A DNA stretch of 13,296 nucleotides from Clostridiales bacterium (GCA_019421385.1 JAHZFK010000060.1:1-13296), one strand, 5' to 3'. Numbered from the stretch's first letter, positions 7,023 to 13,296 are shown. The notes: generated by a model from the sequence alone, not told the origin. Numbers and translations: made by a program.

Positions 7023-9035
7023 TTATTCAATAAATAAAGACTTATCCAAAAAAGATGATGGGTAGGACATTGACATAATCATCTTATCGAAAACTATGAT
7101 GTATGCGCATACTTCTCCTTTTCCAAATTGTTCGTGGTGAAGTGTCGTACCATCAGATTCCATAGAAATCTCATCCGGCAATCCTCTTAGATACGGCAAC
7201 TTCATTGTTTTTGCTTGATAGCTCGGGAAAGATGCCATCAAGCCAATCACCTGACCAGCGCCAAATGCCACATGCCTAACCACAGCTCCAGGCGGCACGA
7301 TAGGAAAAACGGCTGTTTCAGTACGCTTTATGCCGTTTTTGACCTCATGTGCTCGTTTTGCTACAACAGTGTTGATGTGCTGCTTCCAATCAGGTGCATC
7401 CATAATGTCTCTCTTTGTTTCACATTCCAAAATTAAGTCTCGCAGATGTTCAGGTTTCGCCTGCTTACCCTCAAACATTGCGATAAAGTATTTCCGGAAC
7501 TGCTCCAGCGTCAGTGGGACAATATCCAGCCGTTGTTTCATATCACCTTTAGCATACCAAATACCATGGCGGAAAGTTTCGGCAGTATTAGTATCAATTT
7601 TGACTGCAATGAACATACCGTACACAGGCTTTTCGTACTTTAAGACCGCATCCGAGACATGACGTCTGACAGGTTCACCTTCCATCGCTTCTTGACGGGA
7701 AGAAGTGGACATTGTAACCTCTGTGAGAATAGTAAAATCATTAAATTCACAATATAGGTCACCTTTGCCACCACCAGCTGCGGAAACAGGCATGAAATCG
7801 GCATCCAGCTTGAAGCCACGAACTTCGTATGGCTTATTCACCATGTGATCAATTGCCAAAGCTGCTCTCCAAAGTGTCCACTCAAGATACACCGGTGTTT
7901 CATCCTCGGGTACTTCAATGGCATTATCTTCATCATAAACCTGCTTTCCACCGCCCTTAATGAGAAGCGACATATAATCAGCAATTTCTTTCCACTGATT
8001 GCATTGATCATTAGCATACTGGATTTCATCTGTCTGAGCAAGAATATTTTCAAGTCGTTGCCTTGCGATATTAATCTCTGCAGGAGTAGCTAGCGGCAAA
8101 TCCGAAATATTGAATGCAATATGCCGCTCCTTCATCTGCTTGATTAGATCATCCAGTAGCGACTTTGCAACTTCAACATTGTCGGTAGGCAGCGGAGCGC
8201 CGTTGCATAGAAGTTTATACTGTTCCATAATCGGTTCCGCACTGGCAGTACTCTTGGCAAGTTTTTCAGCCATCACATGTTTGGCAGGAACAATAATCAA
8301 ACCTCTACCTTTGCGTTGAAGCACACCAGAAATTCGTAAATAGCGCATATTCATGTCGCTATATTCGAAGAAATTTTTTGGTTTTTTGCCGTAGTTCTTG
8401 GCCCGTTCTGCAACTTCTTTTCTATCGAAGATCCGTTTTGATGAAGCAGAGGCTCTACGTTTTCTTAAATCGAGAATATTATCGACTACTACATTGAGGT
8501 CATATGTAGGATTTGTTGTATGTCCCCACAATGAAAATTCAATTCGGCTAAGTTCCGATGTTCCAGTTCGGTGCTCGAGTTCCAACATAATAGCAAGAAT
8601 CCATCTCAAAGGTGAAAAATGATGGATGCCATCCGGCATAGATTCTTTCTCTACGCTCATTGCTCGCAGAAAACATTCCTGCACTGCAGGATAGGTGTCA
8701 GCCTTCAAAAAAGATCTACCAAATGGCGTAATATTATCCCGGATACCAAGTTCCTCTTGTTTACCATCCTTCTTCTTGACTTGAGGATAGATAAAGCCAT
8801 TTTTCGCAAACATCAGCCGCCATTTTCTTGCGTGACTCCCAGATTCATCCTTACCATCCTCGTTCTGGATAATTCCTTTTTTATTCAAGTAATTCATAAA
8901 CCCAATTTCATTGTCTCTGCCGTGAAGGTTCCCTACAAACGGAGAACCGGCAAACACCTTGAAACCGTCTTGAATGCGATTGGGATTACGCAAACCCGTA
9001 TTACCAAGCAGCCAAATATCTATTTGTTCATTCAT
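7023..9035 (-). CDS. AlwI-family type IIS restriction endonuclease
   Basis: A 670-residue endonuclease. The N-terminus (IDIWLLGNTGLRNPNRIQDG, then GNLHGRDNEIGF) matches the AlwI family, whose type member recognises GGATC and cuts a few bases downstream. The likely PD-(D/E)XK centre is D426 (GGGKGDLYCEF), E439-V-T (LTEVT), then RQEAMEGEPVRRH at 448-459, as in AlwI/nicking-enzyme relatives. A C-terminal extension (about 582-670) has two copies of an H-x-x-F-G-x-G-x-V motif, FGAGQV and FGKGEV. ATG 9035 is preferred because GGAGG lies seven bases upstream, right after the methyltransferase stop; an in-frame TTG at 9053 overlaps that stop but precedes the ribosome-binding site. The adjacent double methyltransferase fits a type IIS system with an asymmetric target. 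The exact target is inferred from family only. Confidence 0.88.
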   Translation of the reverse strand: MNEQIDIWLLGNTGLRNPNRIQDGFKVFAGSPFVGNLHGRDNEIGFMNYLNKKGIIQNEDGKDESGSHARKWRLMFAKNGFIYPQVKKKDGKQEELGIRDNITPFGRSFLKADTYPAVQECFLRAMSVEKESMPDGIHHFSPLRWILAIMLELEHRTGTSELSRIEFSLWGHTTNPTYDLNVVVDNILDLRKRRASASSKRIFDRKEVAERAKNYGKKPKNFFEYSDMNMRYLRISGVLQRKGRGLIIVPAKHVMAEKLAKSTASAEPIMEQYKLLCNGAPLPTDNVEVAKSLLDDLIKQMKERHIAFNISDLPLATPAEINIARQRLENILAQTDEIQYANDQCNQWKEIADYMSLLIKGGGKQVYDEDNAIEVPEDETPVYLEWTLWRAALAIDHMVNKPYEVRGFKLDADFMPVSAAGGGKGDLYCEFNDFTILTEVTMSTSSRQEAMEGEPVRRHVSDAVLKYEKPVYGMFIAVKIDTNTAETFRHGIWYAKGDMKQRLDIVPLTLEQFRKYFIAMFEGKQAKPEHLRDLILECETKRDIMDAPDWKQHINTVVAKRAHEVKNGIKRTETAVFPIVPPGAVVRHVAFGAGQVIGLMASFPSYQAKTMKLPYLRGLPDEISMESDGTTLHHEQFGKGEVCAYIIVFDKMIMSMSYPSSFLDKSLFIE

Positions 9036-9049
9036 TCGATGGCCTCCGA

Positions 9050-10945
9050 TCAATACCCAACAAACAAATACTCTTGAACAGAATTTCTGTGGGTTTTCGC
9101 CTCATTTTGATTTCCAAAGGAATATTTGTAATCTATGGGAATGACTCCAACATGTTCCTTGTACTTAGCCATAATTGCGACCATTTCATCCTGTGTAGGA
9201 AGGCTATTAGAGGAATAAGAAACAATCAGAATACTATTAGCAAACTTCTTAAACAGTCTGTCAAATGCACCTGCAGCACCCTTGCGAGTAGAGAAAGGTG
9301 TGGGATATGATTTGAACTTCTTGGTTTGTGTGTGTTCCTGGATTTCTACTCCCTTCCAATCACGAGCAAGTCCCTCTACAAAATGGTATCTCCGTACATA
9401 CTCATTGTCGGAAAGAGGAGAATAATATGGTGGGTCGATGTAAACTAAATCAGCTTGTTCAACTCGCAAATCCATGGCATCGCCGTGTTTAGAACGATTC
9501 ACCTTACCATTATTGAACACTGCACTGTTTACAGCTTCAACTGCATCCAAAAATTGTTCAGCCAGAGATTTCTGCAAATCTTTCCGTCCATCATCATATC
9601 TGTGTCCCGTATAGGTAAAGATACCTCTTGGGCGTTTCTTAGTGCAGGCACGAATAAGTGCGGTCATAGCAATCGCATGTTTATAAGGATCCCGAATTGC
9701 AGCAATATTGGTGCGCAACGTATCAATCAGGTCATTTTCTTCATCGGTATAGTATAATCCTTGGAACTTTGTAGAAACAAAATGATCAGATTCTTTGTGA
9801 GCAACAAGAAGCTGTTCGGCCTCTTTCAAAGGCAAAGTGACCGTATTATTCTCAATCATAGCCTTTGTAAATGTTGCAGACATTGCCATATAATCATTAC
9901 TAATGACAGATTTACCTTGTGCCTTAAACATATAGCCGACAATTCCGGAACCAGAGAATAAATCCACCACAGTATTCGCGTTAAACTGCGATGCAACGGA
10001 CCAAATCTCAGAAAGCAGTTTGCTCTTTGACCCCATAAAGCGGGTCGGAGGGTATGCAGACACCTGTTCCGGTAGCGGCTTCGGCACCAATTTAATCAAT
10101 GTACGTTGCTTGGGCGGGATTGTCACGATAACATCTTCGCCCTTTCTTGTGCTGCCGTTGCAAGAGATATACCTTTTGGTCGGAATCACATCAATAGTAA
10201 ACGGGGCATAAAGCTCGTGTACCAGTGGATGATTAGAATTTGTCAGAATAACATAACATCCACGTTCATGCAAAGTCTTAACCATTTTGGCCAACTCTAC
10301 ATGATCTTCTTCATAGAATTGTTCTTTGGTGTATCTTTTAAAATCCGAATATTCAGAGATAGGCAAATAAGGTGGATCAAGAAATACAAAATCTCCCGGT
10401 TGTGCATAGCGTTCCAAGATAAGAAGATAATCGCCGCATACAATCTCCGCCTTCCTCAATGCTTCAGATGCAGCTTTTAATCCATCTTCATCACAAATTT
10501 TAGGGTTTTTGTATTTACCAAAAGGAACATTAAACTGTCCTTTTTTATTAACACGATACAAACCATTAAAGCATGTCTTATTTAAGAAAATCGTTCGTGC
10601 TGCTGCTTCATCTTCAGGCAACATTGTCCATTCTTGTCCTCGGACTGCATAAAACATTTCCGGTGTATTCTCATATTTTTTTAATTGATCAATTACATCG
10701 TCAACATGGTCAGCAACTTGGCGATATAAATTGATAAGCTCAGGGTTGCTATCCGCAATGACAGCCTGTTCAGGTTGAAGTGCAAAAAACATTGCACCTC
10801 CACCAAAAAACGGTTCTATATATCTTCCGTAAGAGGGCGGCACTTTTGGAAGCAACTCCCCTAACATTTGTGTTTTACCTCCGGCCCATTTCAAGATGGG
10901 TTTTGCCGGAACAGCAACATCCTGTTTCAGCGCTTGTTCAGCCAA
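9050..10945 (-). CDS. Fused double adenine-N6 DNA methyltransferase
   Basis: Two complete methyltransferases in one 631-residue chain. The first is Dam/alpha class: KWAGGK at 19-24, SAM-binding FFGGGA at 46-51, catalytic DPPY at 190-193. The second has RFMGSK at 302-307, DLFSGSG at 328-334 and DPPY at 504-507. M.FokI has the same two-domain design, each half modifying one strand of an asymmetric site, so this protein probably protects both strands of the AlwI-like target. The TTG start at 10945 is preferred because AAGGAGG (10954-10960) lies eight bases upstream; ATG 10963 overlaps the regulator's stop (ATGA) but has no ribosome-binding site ahead of it and would add six residues. The endonuclease gene follows immediately. 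Making methylase before nuclease is the usual safe order. Confidence 0.93.
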   Translation of the reverse strand: MAEQALKQDVAVPAKPILKWAGGKTQMLGELLPKVPPSYGRYIEPFFGGGAMFFALQPEQAVIADSNPELINLYRQVADHVDDVIDQLKKYENTPEMFYAVRGQEWTMLPEDEAAARTIFLNKTCFNGLYRVNKKGQFNVPFGKYKNPKICDEDGLKAASEALRKAEIVCGDYLLILERYAQPGDFVFLDPPYLPISEYSDFKRYTKEQFYEEDHVELAKMVKTLHERGCYVILTNSNHPLVHELYAPFTIDVIPTKRYISCNGSTRKGEDVIVTIPPKQRTLIKLVPKPLPEQVSAYPPTRFMGSKSKLLSEIWSVASQFNANTVVDLFSGSGIVGYMFKAQGKSVISNDYMAMSATFTKAMIENNTVTLPLKEAEQLLVAHKESDHFVSTKFQGLYYTDEENDLIDTLRTNIAAIRDPYKHAIAMTALIRACTKKRPRGIFTYTGHRYDDGRKDLQKSLAEQFLDAVEAVNSAVFNNGKVNRSKHGDAMDLRVEQADLVYIDPPYYSPLSDNEYVRRYHFVEGLARDWKGVEIQEHTQTKKFKSYPTPFSTRKGAAGAFDRLFKKFANSILIVSYSSNSLPTQDEMVAIMAKYKEHVGVIPIDYKYSFGNQNEAKTHRNSVQEYLFVGY

Positions 10946-10959
10946 TGCCCGCACCTCCT

Positions 10960-11172
10960 TCATTTCGTATTCTCTGGTACTAGTTCCATGATATCTCCGA
11001 TATCACAGTTCAGTGCTGTACATATTTTTACCAACACATCCGTTGTAACATTTTCATTCTTTCCCAGCTTAGCCATGGAAGCATGACTAACACCAGCTGC
11101 AGCACATAAATCCTTTTTCTTCATATCTCGATCAATCAATAACTTCCACAACTTTTTATAACTTACGGCCAT
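10960..11172 (-). CDS. Small XRE-family regulator, control-protein-like
   Basis: A 70-residue protein that is almost entirely one helix-turn-helix domain (LWKLLIDRDMKKKDLCAAAGVSHASMAKL, then VLVKICTALNCDIGDIMEL), of the YozG/HTH_26 type. It would bind DNA as a dimer. ATG 11172 is chosen because GGGAG lies four bases upstream; an ATG five codons earlier lacks a site. Its stop overlaps the methyltransferase's ATG (ATGA), so the two are translationally coupled. Its place as first gene of the restriction operon, with symmetric sequence between its promoter and start, suggests a controller-type or autorepressor role. Similar small XRE proteins also occur apart from restriction systems, so this is inference. 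Confidence 0.85.
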   Translation of the reverse strand: MAVSYKKLWKLLIDRDMKKKDLCAAAGVSHASMAKLGKNENVTTDVLVKICTALNCDIGDIMELVPENTK

Positions 11173-11210
11173 TTTTCTCCCGTCCATTCAGGCTAAAACT
11201 CTGCGTATAG

Positions 11211-11233
11211 TGATTTAAAATCAGTGATCGCTG
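11211..11233. promoter_or_regulatory. Candidate operator in the defence-operon leader
   Basis: A perfect inverted repeat, TGATTTAAAATCA (11211-11223), runs directly into a near-palindrome, CAGTGATCGCTG (11222-11233). AGTGAT is also repeated directly 15 bases apart. A third GTGAT-type half-site (ATCAC, 11249-11253) overlaps the promoter -10. These lie between the promoter and the regulator's start, where a bound autorepressor would block transcription. Confidence 0.4.
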
Positions 11234-11243
11234 AATATATTTT

Positions 11244-11273
11244 AGTATATCACAAATGAGTGTTTGTCTTCAA
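11244..11273 (-). promoter_or_regulatory. Promoter of the defence operon
   Basis: On the - strand TTGAAG (complement of 11268-11273) is followed after 18 bases by TATACT (complement of 11244-11249). TG and one base directly ahead of the latter make an extended -10. Transcription would begin near 11237, giving a leader of about 65 bases before the XRE regulator. Confidence 0.55.
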
Positions 11274-11487
11274 GGCATGTTAACAATTTGACTACAAACC
11301 TGTTTTTCATAAAAATGAACCGCCCCCGCCTGCTAAACAGTAACTATACTGACGAACAAATGCGATGCAGTTCATTTTGCCAAATATAAATTATCTAACC
11401 GATACCATAATTATACTTCCTAAATATCTTTCATCACCTATATAACACCATGCTACTCCATAACCTTCTAAGCCCAATTTAATTTGT
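11274..11487. other. Intergenic region between two XRE genes
   Basis: No supported gene. The half next to the second XRE gene has a gene-like - strand frame without its own start (see findings). The other half contains an unusually G-rich - strand patch, complement of CCGCCCCCGCC near 11311-11322. I see no clear terminator. Confidence 0.4.
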
Positions 11488-11748
11488 TCAGCGATTTTCC
11501 TGTCCAGTTTCATCCACCAGCAGCCAATCCACTGATATACCCAGCACCTTCGCAAACACCAGCAGTTCATAATCAGTAACAAAGCGATCTCCTGTCTCAA
11601 TTTTGCTGATGGCCTCGCGCTCAATAATAACACCATTGACCTGCATACGAGCCGCCAGATCTGACTGCGACATCCGCTGCGCCGTACGCGCCTGATGGAT
11701 ACGATCACCGCACAAATTCTTCTTTCCATGATAGTCGTAAATCTTCAC
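11488..11748 (-). CDS. XRE-family transcriptional regulator
   Basis: An 86-residue protein with one Cro/CI-type helix-turn-helix at about 15-75: IHQARTAQRMSQSDLAARM, then REAISKIETGDRFVTDYELL and VLGISVDWLL. This is the common Firmicutes single-domain XRE repressor pattern. The GTG start at 11748 is preferred because GGAGG lies eight bases upstream; the ATG 33 bases earlier would put that ribosome-binding site inside the gene. It is divergent from the SLOG gene, and the TTGTAA-type inverted repeat between them is a natural operator, so it probably represses itself and perhaps that gene. It has its own spacing and is probably not in the restriction operon. Confidence 0.88.
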   Translation of the reverse strand: MKIYDYHGKKNLCGDRIHQARTAQRMSQSDLAARMQVNGVIIEREAISKIETGDRFVTDYELLVFAKVLGISVDWLLVDETGQENR

Positions 11749-11768
11749 GGGCAACCCCTCCTTGCCCA

Positions 11769-11797
11769 TTGACAATATCATTTATTATCTCTAAAAT
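11769..11797 (+). promoter_or_regulatory. Strong consensus promoter of the SLOG gene
   Basis: TTGACA (11769-11774) is followed after exactly 17 bases by TAAAAT (11792-11797). Transcription would start near 11804, about 50 bases before the SLOG ATG at 11856. Confidence 0.7.
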
Positions 11798-11816
11798 TGT
11801 AATAAAGATTTACAAC
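11798..11816. promoter_or_regulatory. Candidate operator, TTGTAA inverted repeat
   Basis: TTGTAA and TTACAA form a perfect 6-bp inverted repeat seven bases apart, with another TTGTAA right after. The site overlaps the predicted transcription start of the SLOG gene. It is a plausible target of the adjacent divergent XRE regulator. Confidence 0.45.
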
Positions 11817-11855
11817 TTGTAATTATAATTTATACTATCAAGTGAGGTGTACGAA

Positions 11856-12335
11856 ATGAATCTGCGCGCTCAAACCTGCTGCTTCACTGGGCACCGGATA
11901 CTTTCTGCGCATGAGAAAGCCCGTATTCCGGCCAAACTCGATTCGATCTTACTGCCGCTTATCGAGCAAGAGGTCCGCGTTTTCTGGCTCGGCGGCGCTC
12001 TGGGCTTTGATACATTAGCTGCGGAACACCTATTGAAACTAAAACAACAGTATCCTCAAATCGCGATCTATTTAGCGCTCCCATTTGAAGAGTATCGCAA
12101 TCGCTGGAGCGAAGCTCAGAAAAGCCGTGCCACGCGCATTGACATGCAGGCCGATCAGATTGTCTACTGTTCACACACTCCATCAAAAGGCGCTTTTCTC
12201 CAGCGCAACCGATATATGGTCGATCAATCCCGCTATTGTATTGCATACTGTAATCGCAGCACCGGCGGCACCGCCTACACCCTCCGTTATGCGCAGCAGA
12301 AGGGGCTTGTCATCCAAAACCTTTTCCCTCTTTGA
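11856..12335 (+). CDS. SLOG-superfamily protein, DUF1273/YpsA-like
   Basis: A 159-residue Rossmann-type protein. Conserved segments are the N-terminal CCFTGHR, GGALGFDTLAAE in the middle and RNRYMVDQS with NRSTGGTAYTLRYA near the end, the pattern of DUF1273/YpsA in the SLOG superfamily (related to DprA, lysine decarboxylase-like and TIR-linked sensor domains). SLOG domains bind nucleotides or nucleotide-derived ligands, and several work in defence, but this subfamily's reaction is unknown. ATG 11856 has GAGGT seven bases upstream; the in-frame GTG at 11847 falls in that site. It is driven by a consensus promoter and faces away from the XRE gene. It is GC-richer than the defence cluster and may predate it. 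Confidence 0.85.
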   Translation: MNLRAQTCCFTGHRILSAHEKARIPAKLDSILLPLIEQEVRVFWLGGALGFDTLAAEHLLKLKQQYPQIAIYLALPFEEYRNRWSEAQKSRATRIDMQADQIVYCSHTPSKGAFLQRNRYMVDQSRYCIAYCNRSTGGTAYTLRYAQQKGLVIQNLFPL

Positions 12336-12340
12336 AAAGG
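12320..12340. terminator. Weak hairpin at the end of the SLOG gene
   Basis: CCTTTTC (12320-12326) and GAAAAGG (12334-12340) form a 7-bp stem across the stop codon, with no following U tract on the + strand. It is at most a weak terminator. Confidence 0.25.
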
Positions 12341-12465
12341 CAATTGACTGAGATTTTCCCACGTCAGTTTTTGCAGAAAATGCATCTTTTTGCCCTATAT
12401 GCACCAGATAACACAAAACAGCACTAAATGTCACGAAAAGTAATAATAATGTAACATTTTTTGTA
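12341..12465. other. Intergenic region, no gene seen
   Basis: AT-rich spacer between the SLOG gene and the next promoter. I see no gene, RNA or clear repeat here. Confidence 0.4.
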
Positions 12466-12494
12466 TTTACACAAACTTTATCCCGTGTTATGAT
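12466..12494 (+). promoter_or_regulatory. Promoter of the long leader
   Basis: TTTACA (12466-12471) is followed after 17 bases by TATGAT (12489-12494), close to consensus. Transcription would start near 12501, leaving a leader of roughly 300 bases before the next gene. Confidence 0.55.
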
Positions 12495-12597
12495 ACCAAT
12501 ACAGGCACAACAAGGTCAAGCCTCCTCATCGTCCGGTCATCTCTAATGTAGGAAAGTATATCAGTTCAGCAAACAATGGGAAAACAGTTAAGAATAC

Positions 12598-12614
12598 GAC
12601 AGAATTTTTCTGTC
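12598..12614 (+). repeat. Leader hairpin
   Basis: GACAGAA, loop TTT, TTCTGTC: a perfect 7-bp stem inside the leader. There is no following U tract, so it is more likely a structural or regulatory element than a terminator. Confidence 0.5.
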
Positions 12615-12632
12615 AGGAAACAATTGTATTGT

Positions 12633-12765
12633 GTTCTCGTGTCGGAGGTAGCTTAAAAACCTATGACACACTTGTTAAGGAGGTGGTTCGTATGGCAGTT
12701 TGTATACTTTGCAAATCCATTACGATCATAAAACAACCGTTTTATTTCACCTCCGGCACAAGAAC
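12633..12765 (+). promoter_or_regulatory. Structured leader with competing ribosome-site pairings
   Basis: GTTCTCGTGTCGGAGGT (12633-12649) can pair with ACCTCCGGCACAAGAAC (12749-12765) over 17 positions with one mismatch and one G-U. The loop contains the ribosome-binding site of a 25-codon ORF. ACCTCC (12749-12754) can alternatively pair with GGAGGT at 12679-12684, hiding that site. This mutually exclusive pairing resembles attenuator or riboswitch-style control, but no known class is recognised. Confidence 0.4.
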
Positions 12766-12769
12766 CTAA
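12692..12769 (+). CDS. Possible 25-codon leader peptide or small protein
   Basis: ATG 12692 is preceded by a strong AAGGAGGT at 12677-12684, eight bases upstream, and opens 25 codons ending in TAA: MAVCILCKSITIIKQP, then nine more residues, FYFTSGTRT. It has two cysteines three apart and a hydrophobic stretch. It sits within the structured leader and ends 40 bases before the next gene. The strong ribosome-binding site argues that it is translated, either as a regulatory leader peptide or as a small protein. No family is recognised. Confidence 0.4.
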   Translation: MAVCILCKSITIIKQPFYFTSGTRT

Positions 12770-12809
12770 GAGCAACGAGAGATAAAGTTCTTTGGAAAAC
12801 TGGGAGAAA

Positions 12810-13268
12810 ATGCATCTCTGCGAAGAGATGCAGGACTACCTCTCGGAGATCCAAATGACGACGAAATCATTTCAAGACATGCTCTTCTCGCTGATACAGC
12901 AGAAGGGCTGGAGTGAAAAAGAACTCTGTGAAAAATGTTTACTCGACCGACCTCGGTTCACCGCAATCAAACATCTGGATGACGATGCAGCCAGCACCCA
13001 TAATGTGACCTTGCAAGTGCTTGTTGCTCTCTGTATCGGCATGCAGCTGAACATTACGGTATCCGAACAGCTCCTTGCGCTGCGTGGGTATGCACTCAGC
13101 AAGCGCAATCCTATTCACAACGCTTACCGTTATCTGATTGAAAGGTGCAGCGGTATTTCAATCGATGACGCAAACGAGCTATTGACAGAATTGTTCGCCG
13201 GGAAAGGCGCCGTTCTCGACCGCATTCTACTTGGCTCACGGGGCTATCGGCAAGGTTCTGACAAGTGA
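12810..13268 (+). CDS. Unknown HTH-like protein
   Basis: A mostly helical protein of about 152 residues. Residues 26-54 (FSLIQQKGWSEKELCEKC, then DRPRFTAIK) look like a divergent XRE-type helix-turn-helix, followed by the helical segment LQVLVALCIGMQLNITVSEQ and then ALSKRNPIHNAYRYLIER. It may be a regulator; I do not recognise a named family. The start is uncertain. ATG 12810 has GGGAG only three bases upstream, while TTG 12792 would add six residues with no good site. The weak start fits control through the upstream leader. Codon use is close to that of the SLOG gene. The stop lies 28 bases before the window edge. Confidence 0.7.
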   Translation: MHLCEEMQDYLSEIQMTTKSFQDMLFSLIQQKGWSEKELCEKCLLDRPRFTAIKHLDDDAASTHNVTLQVLVALCIGMQLNITVSEQLLALRGYALSKRNPIHNAYRYLIERCSGISIDDANELLTELFAGKGAVLDRILLGSRGYRQGSDK

Positions 13269-13296
13269 AAAAAGAACAAGACAAAGTCCCGCACAG

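Noticed and set aside
8619..9077. 152-codon + strand frame opposite the endonuclease
   Set aside because: Antisense to well-supported AlwI-family coding sequence, no ribosome-binding site, no family pattern.
10106..10480. 124-codon + strand frame opposite the methyltransferase
   Set aside because: Antisense shadow across conserved methyltransferase motifs.
11307..11381. 24-codon + strand ORF starting MNRPRLLNSN
   Set aside because: No ribosome-binding site or promoter; likely chance.
11391..11729. 112-residue - strand frame overlapping the XRE gene at 11488-11748
   Set aside because: Most of it is an Arg/Ser/Cys-rich out-of-frame reading of the XRE gene; only the short 3' part looks gene-like, noted as a finding.
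12341..12390. ACTGA/TCAGT plus T run as terminator after the SLOG gene
   Set aside because: Only five pairs around a 12-base loop; too weak to call.
1..13296. CRISPR array, rRNA, complete tRNA or insertion sequence
   Set aside because: No regularly spaced repeats, no full tRNA cloverleaf, no transposase and no terminal inverted repeats with target duplication were seen.

Overview
The window looks like accessory DNA from a low- to mid-GC Firmicute, most likely a gut Clostridia/Oscillospiraceae-type bacterium. This is inferred from strong GGAGG ribosome-binding sites, frequent GTG/TTG starts, Firmicutes-style XRE regulators, a DUF1273-type SLOG protein and a Tn916/ICE-like tyrosine integrase. 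Base composition is patchy: GC-rich at 1-1030, clearly AT-rich at about 2500-7000, intermediate at 7000-11200, GC-richer again at 11850-12340. That fits a mosaic of acquired segments.

Layout. Positions 1-2377 (+ strand) hold the tail of an unidentified gene, a winged-helix protein resembling replication-relaxation proteins of conjugative elements, and a complete tyrosine recombinase. Just past the integrase, on the - strand, lies a 23-nt tRNA-Ser 3' end (T-loop to CCA, 2485-2507) followed by a perfect 12-bp terminator hairpin. The rest of the tRNA is missing, so this looks like an attachment-site scar. Positions 2508-2894 hold inverted and direct repeats but no convincing gene.

Positions 3072-11172 form a - strand defence cluster. 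In transcription order it has a small XRE regulator (10960-11172), two fused adenine methyltransferases (9050-10945), an AlwI-family type IIS restriction endonuclease (7023-9035), an AIPR-family protein with a nuclease-like N-terminus (5224-6963), and a DUF262/HNH protein of the GmrSD type (3072-5090). The first three genes are tightly coupled, and the last two follow in the same direction after short gaps. The likely logic is that the regulator tunes expression, the double methyltransferase protects both strands of an asymmetric site, and AlwI-like cleavage removes unmodified DNA. The AIPR and DUF262/HNH proteins would add a second, possibly modification-sensing or abortive, layer.

Positions 11488-13268 hold a second XRE regulator (- strand), divergent from a SLOG/DUF1273 protein (+ strand). 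A long non-coding leader follows, with a 25-codon ORF and competing ribosome-site/anti-ribosome-site sequences, ahead of a small HTH-like protein of unknown role.

The most notable signals are the split tRNA-Ser scar, the five-gene composite defence locus, and the structured leader near 12500-12790. All assignments were made by reading motifs; no database search was run.
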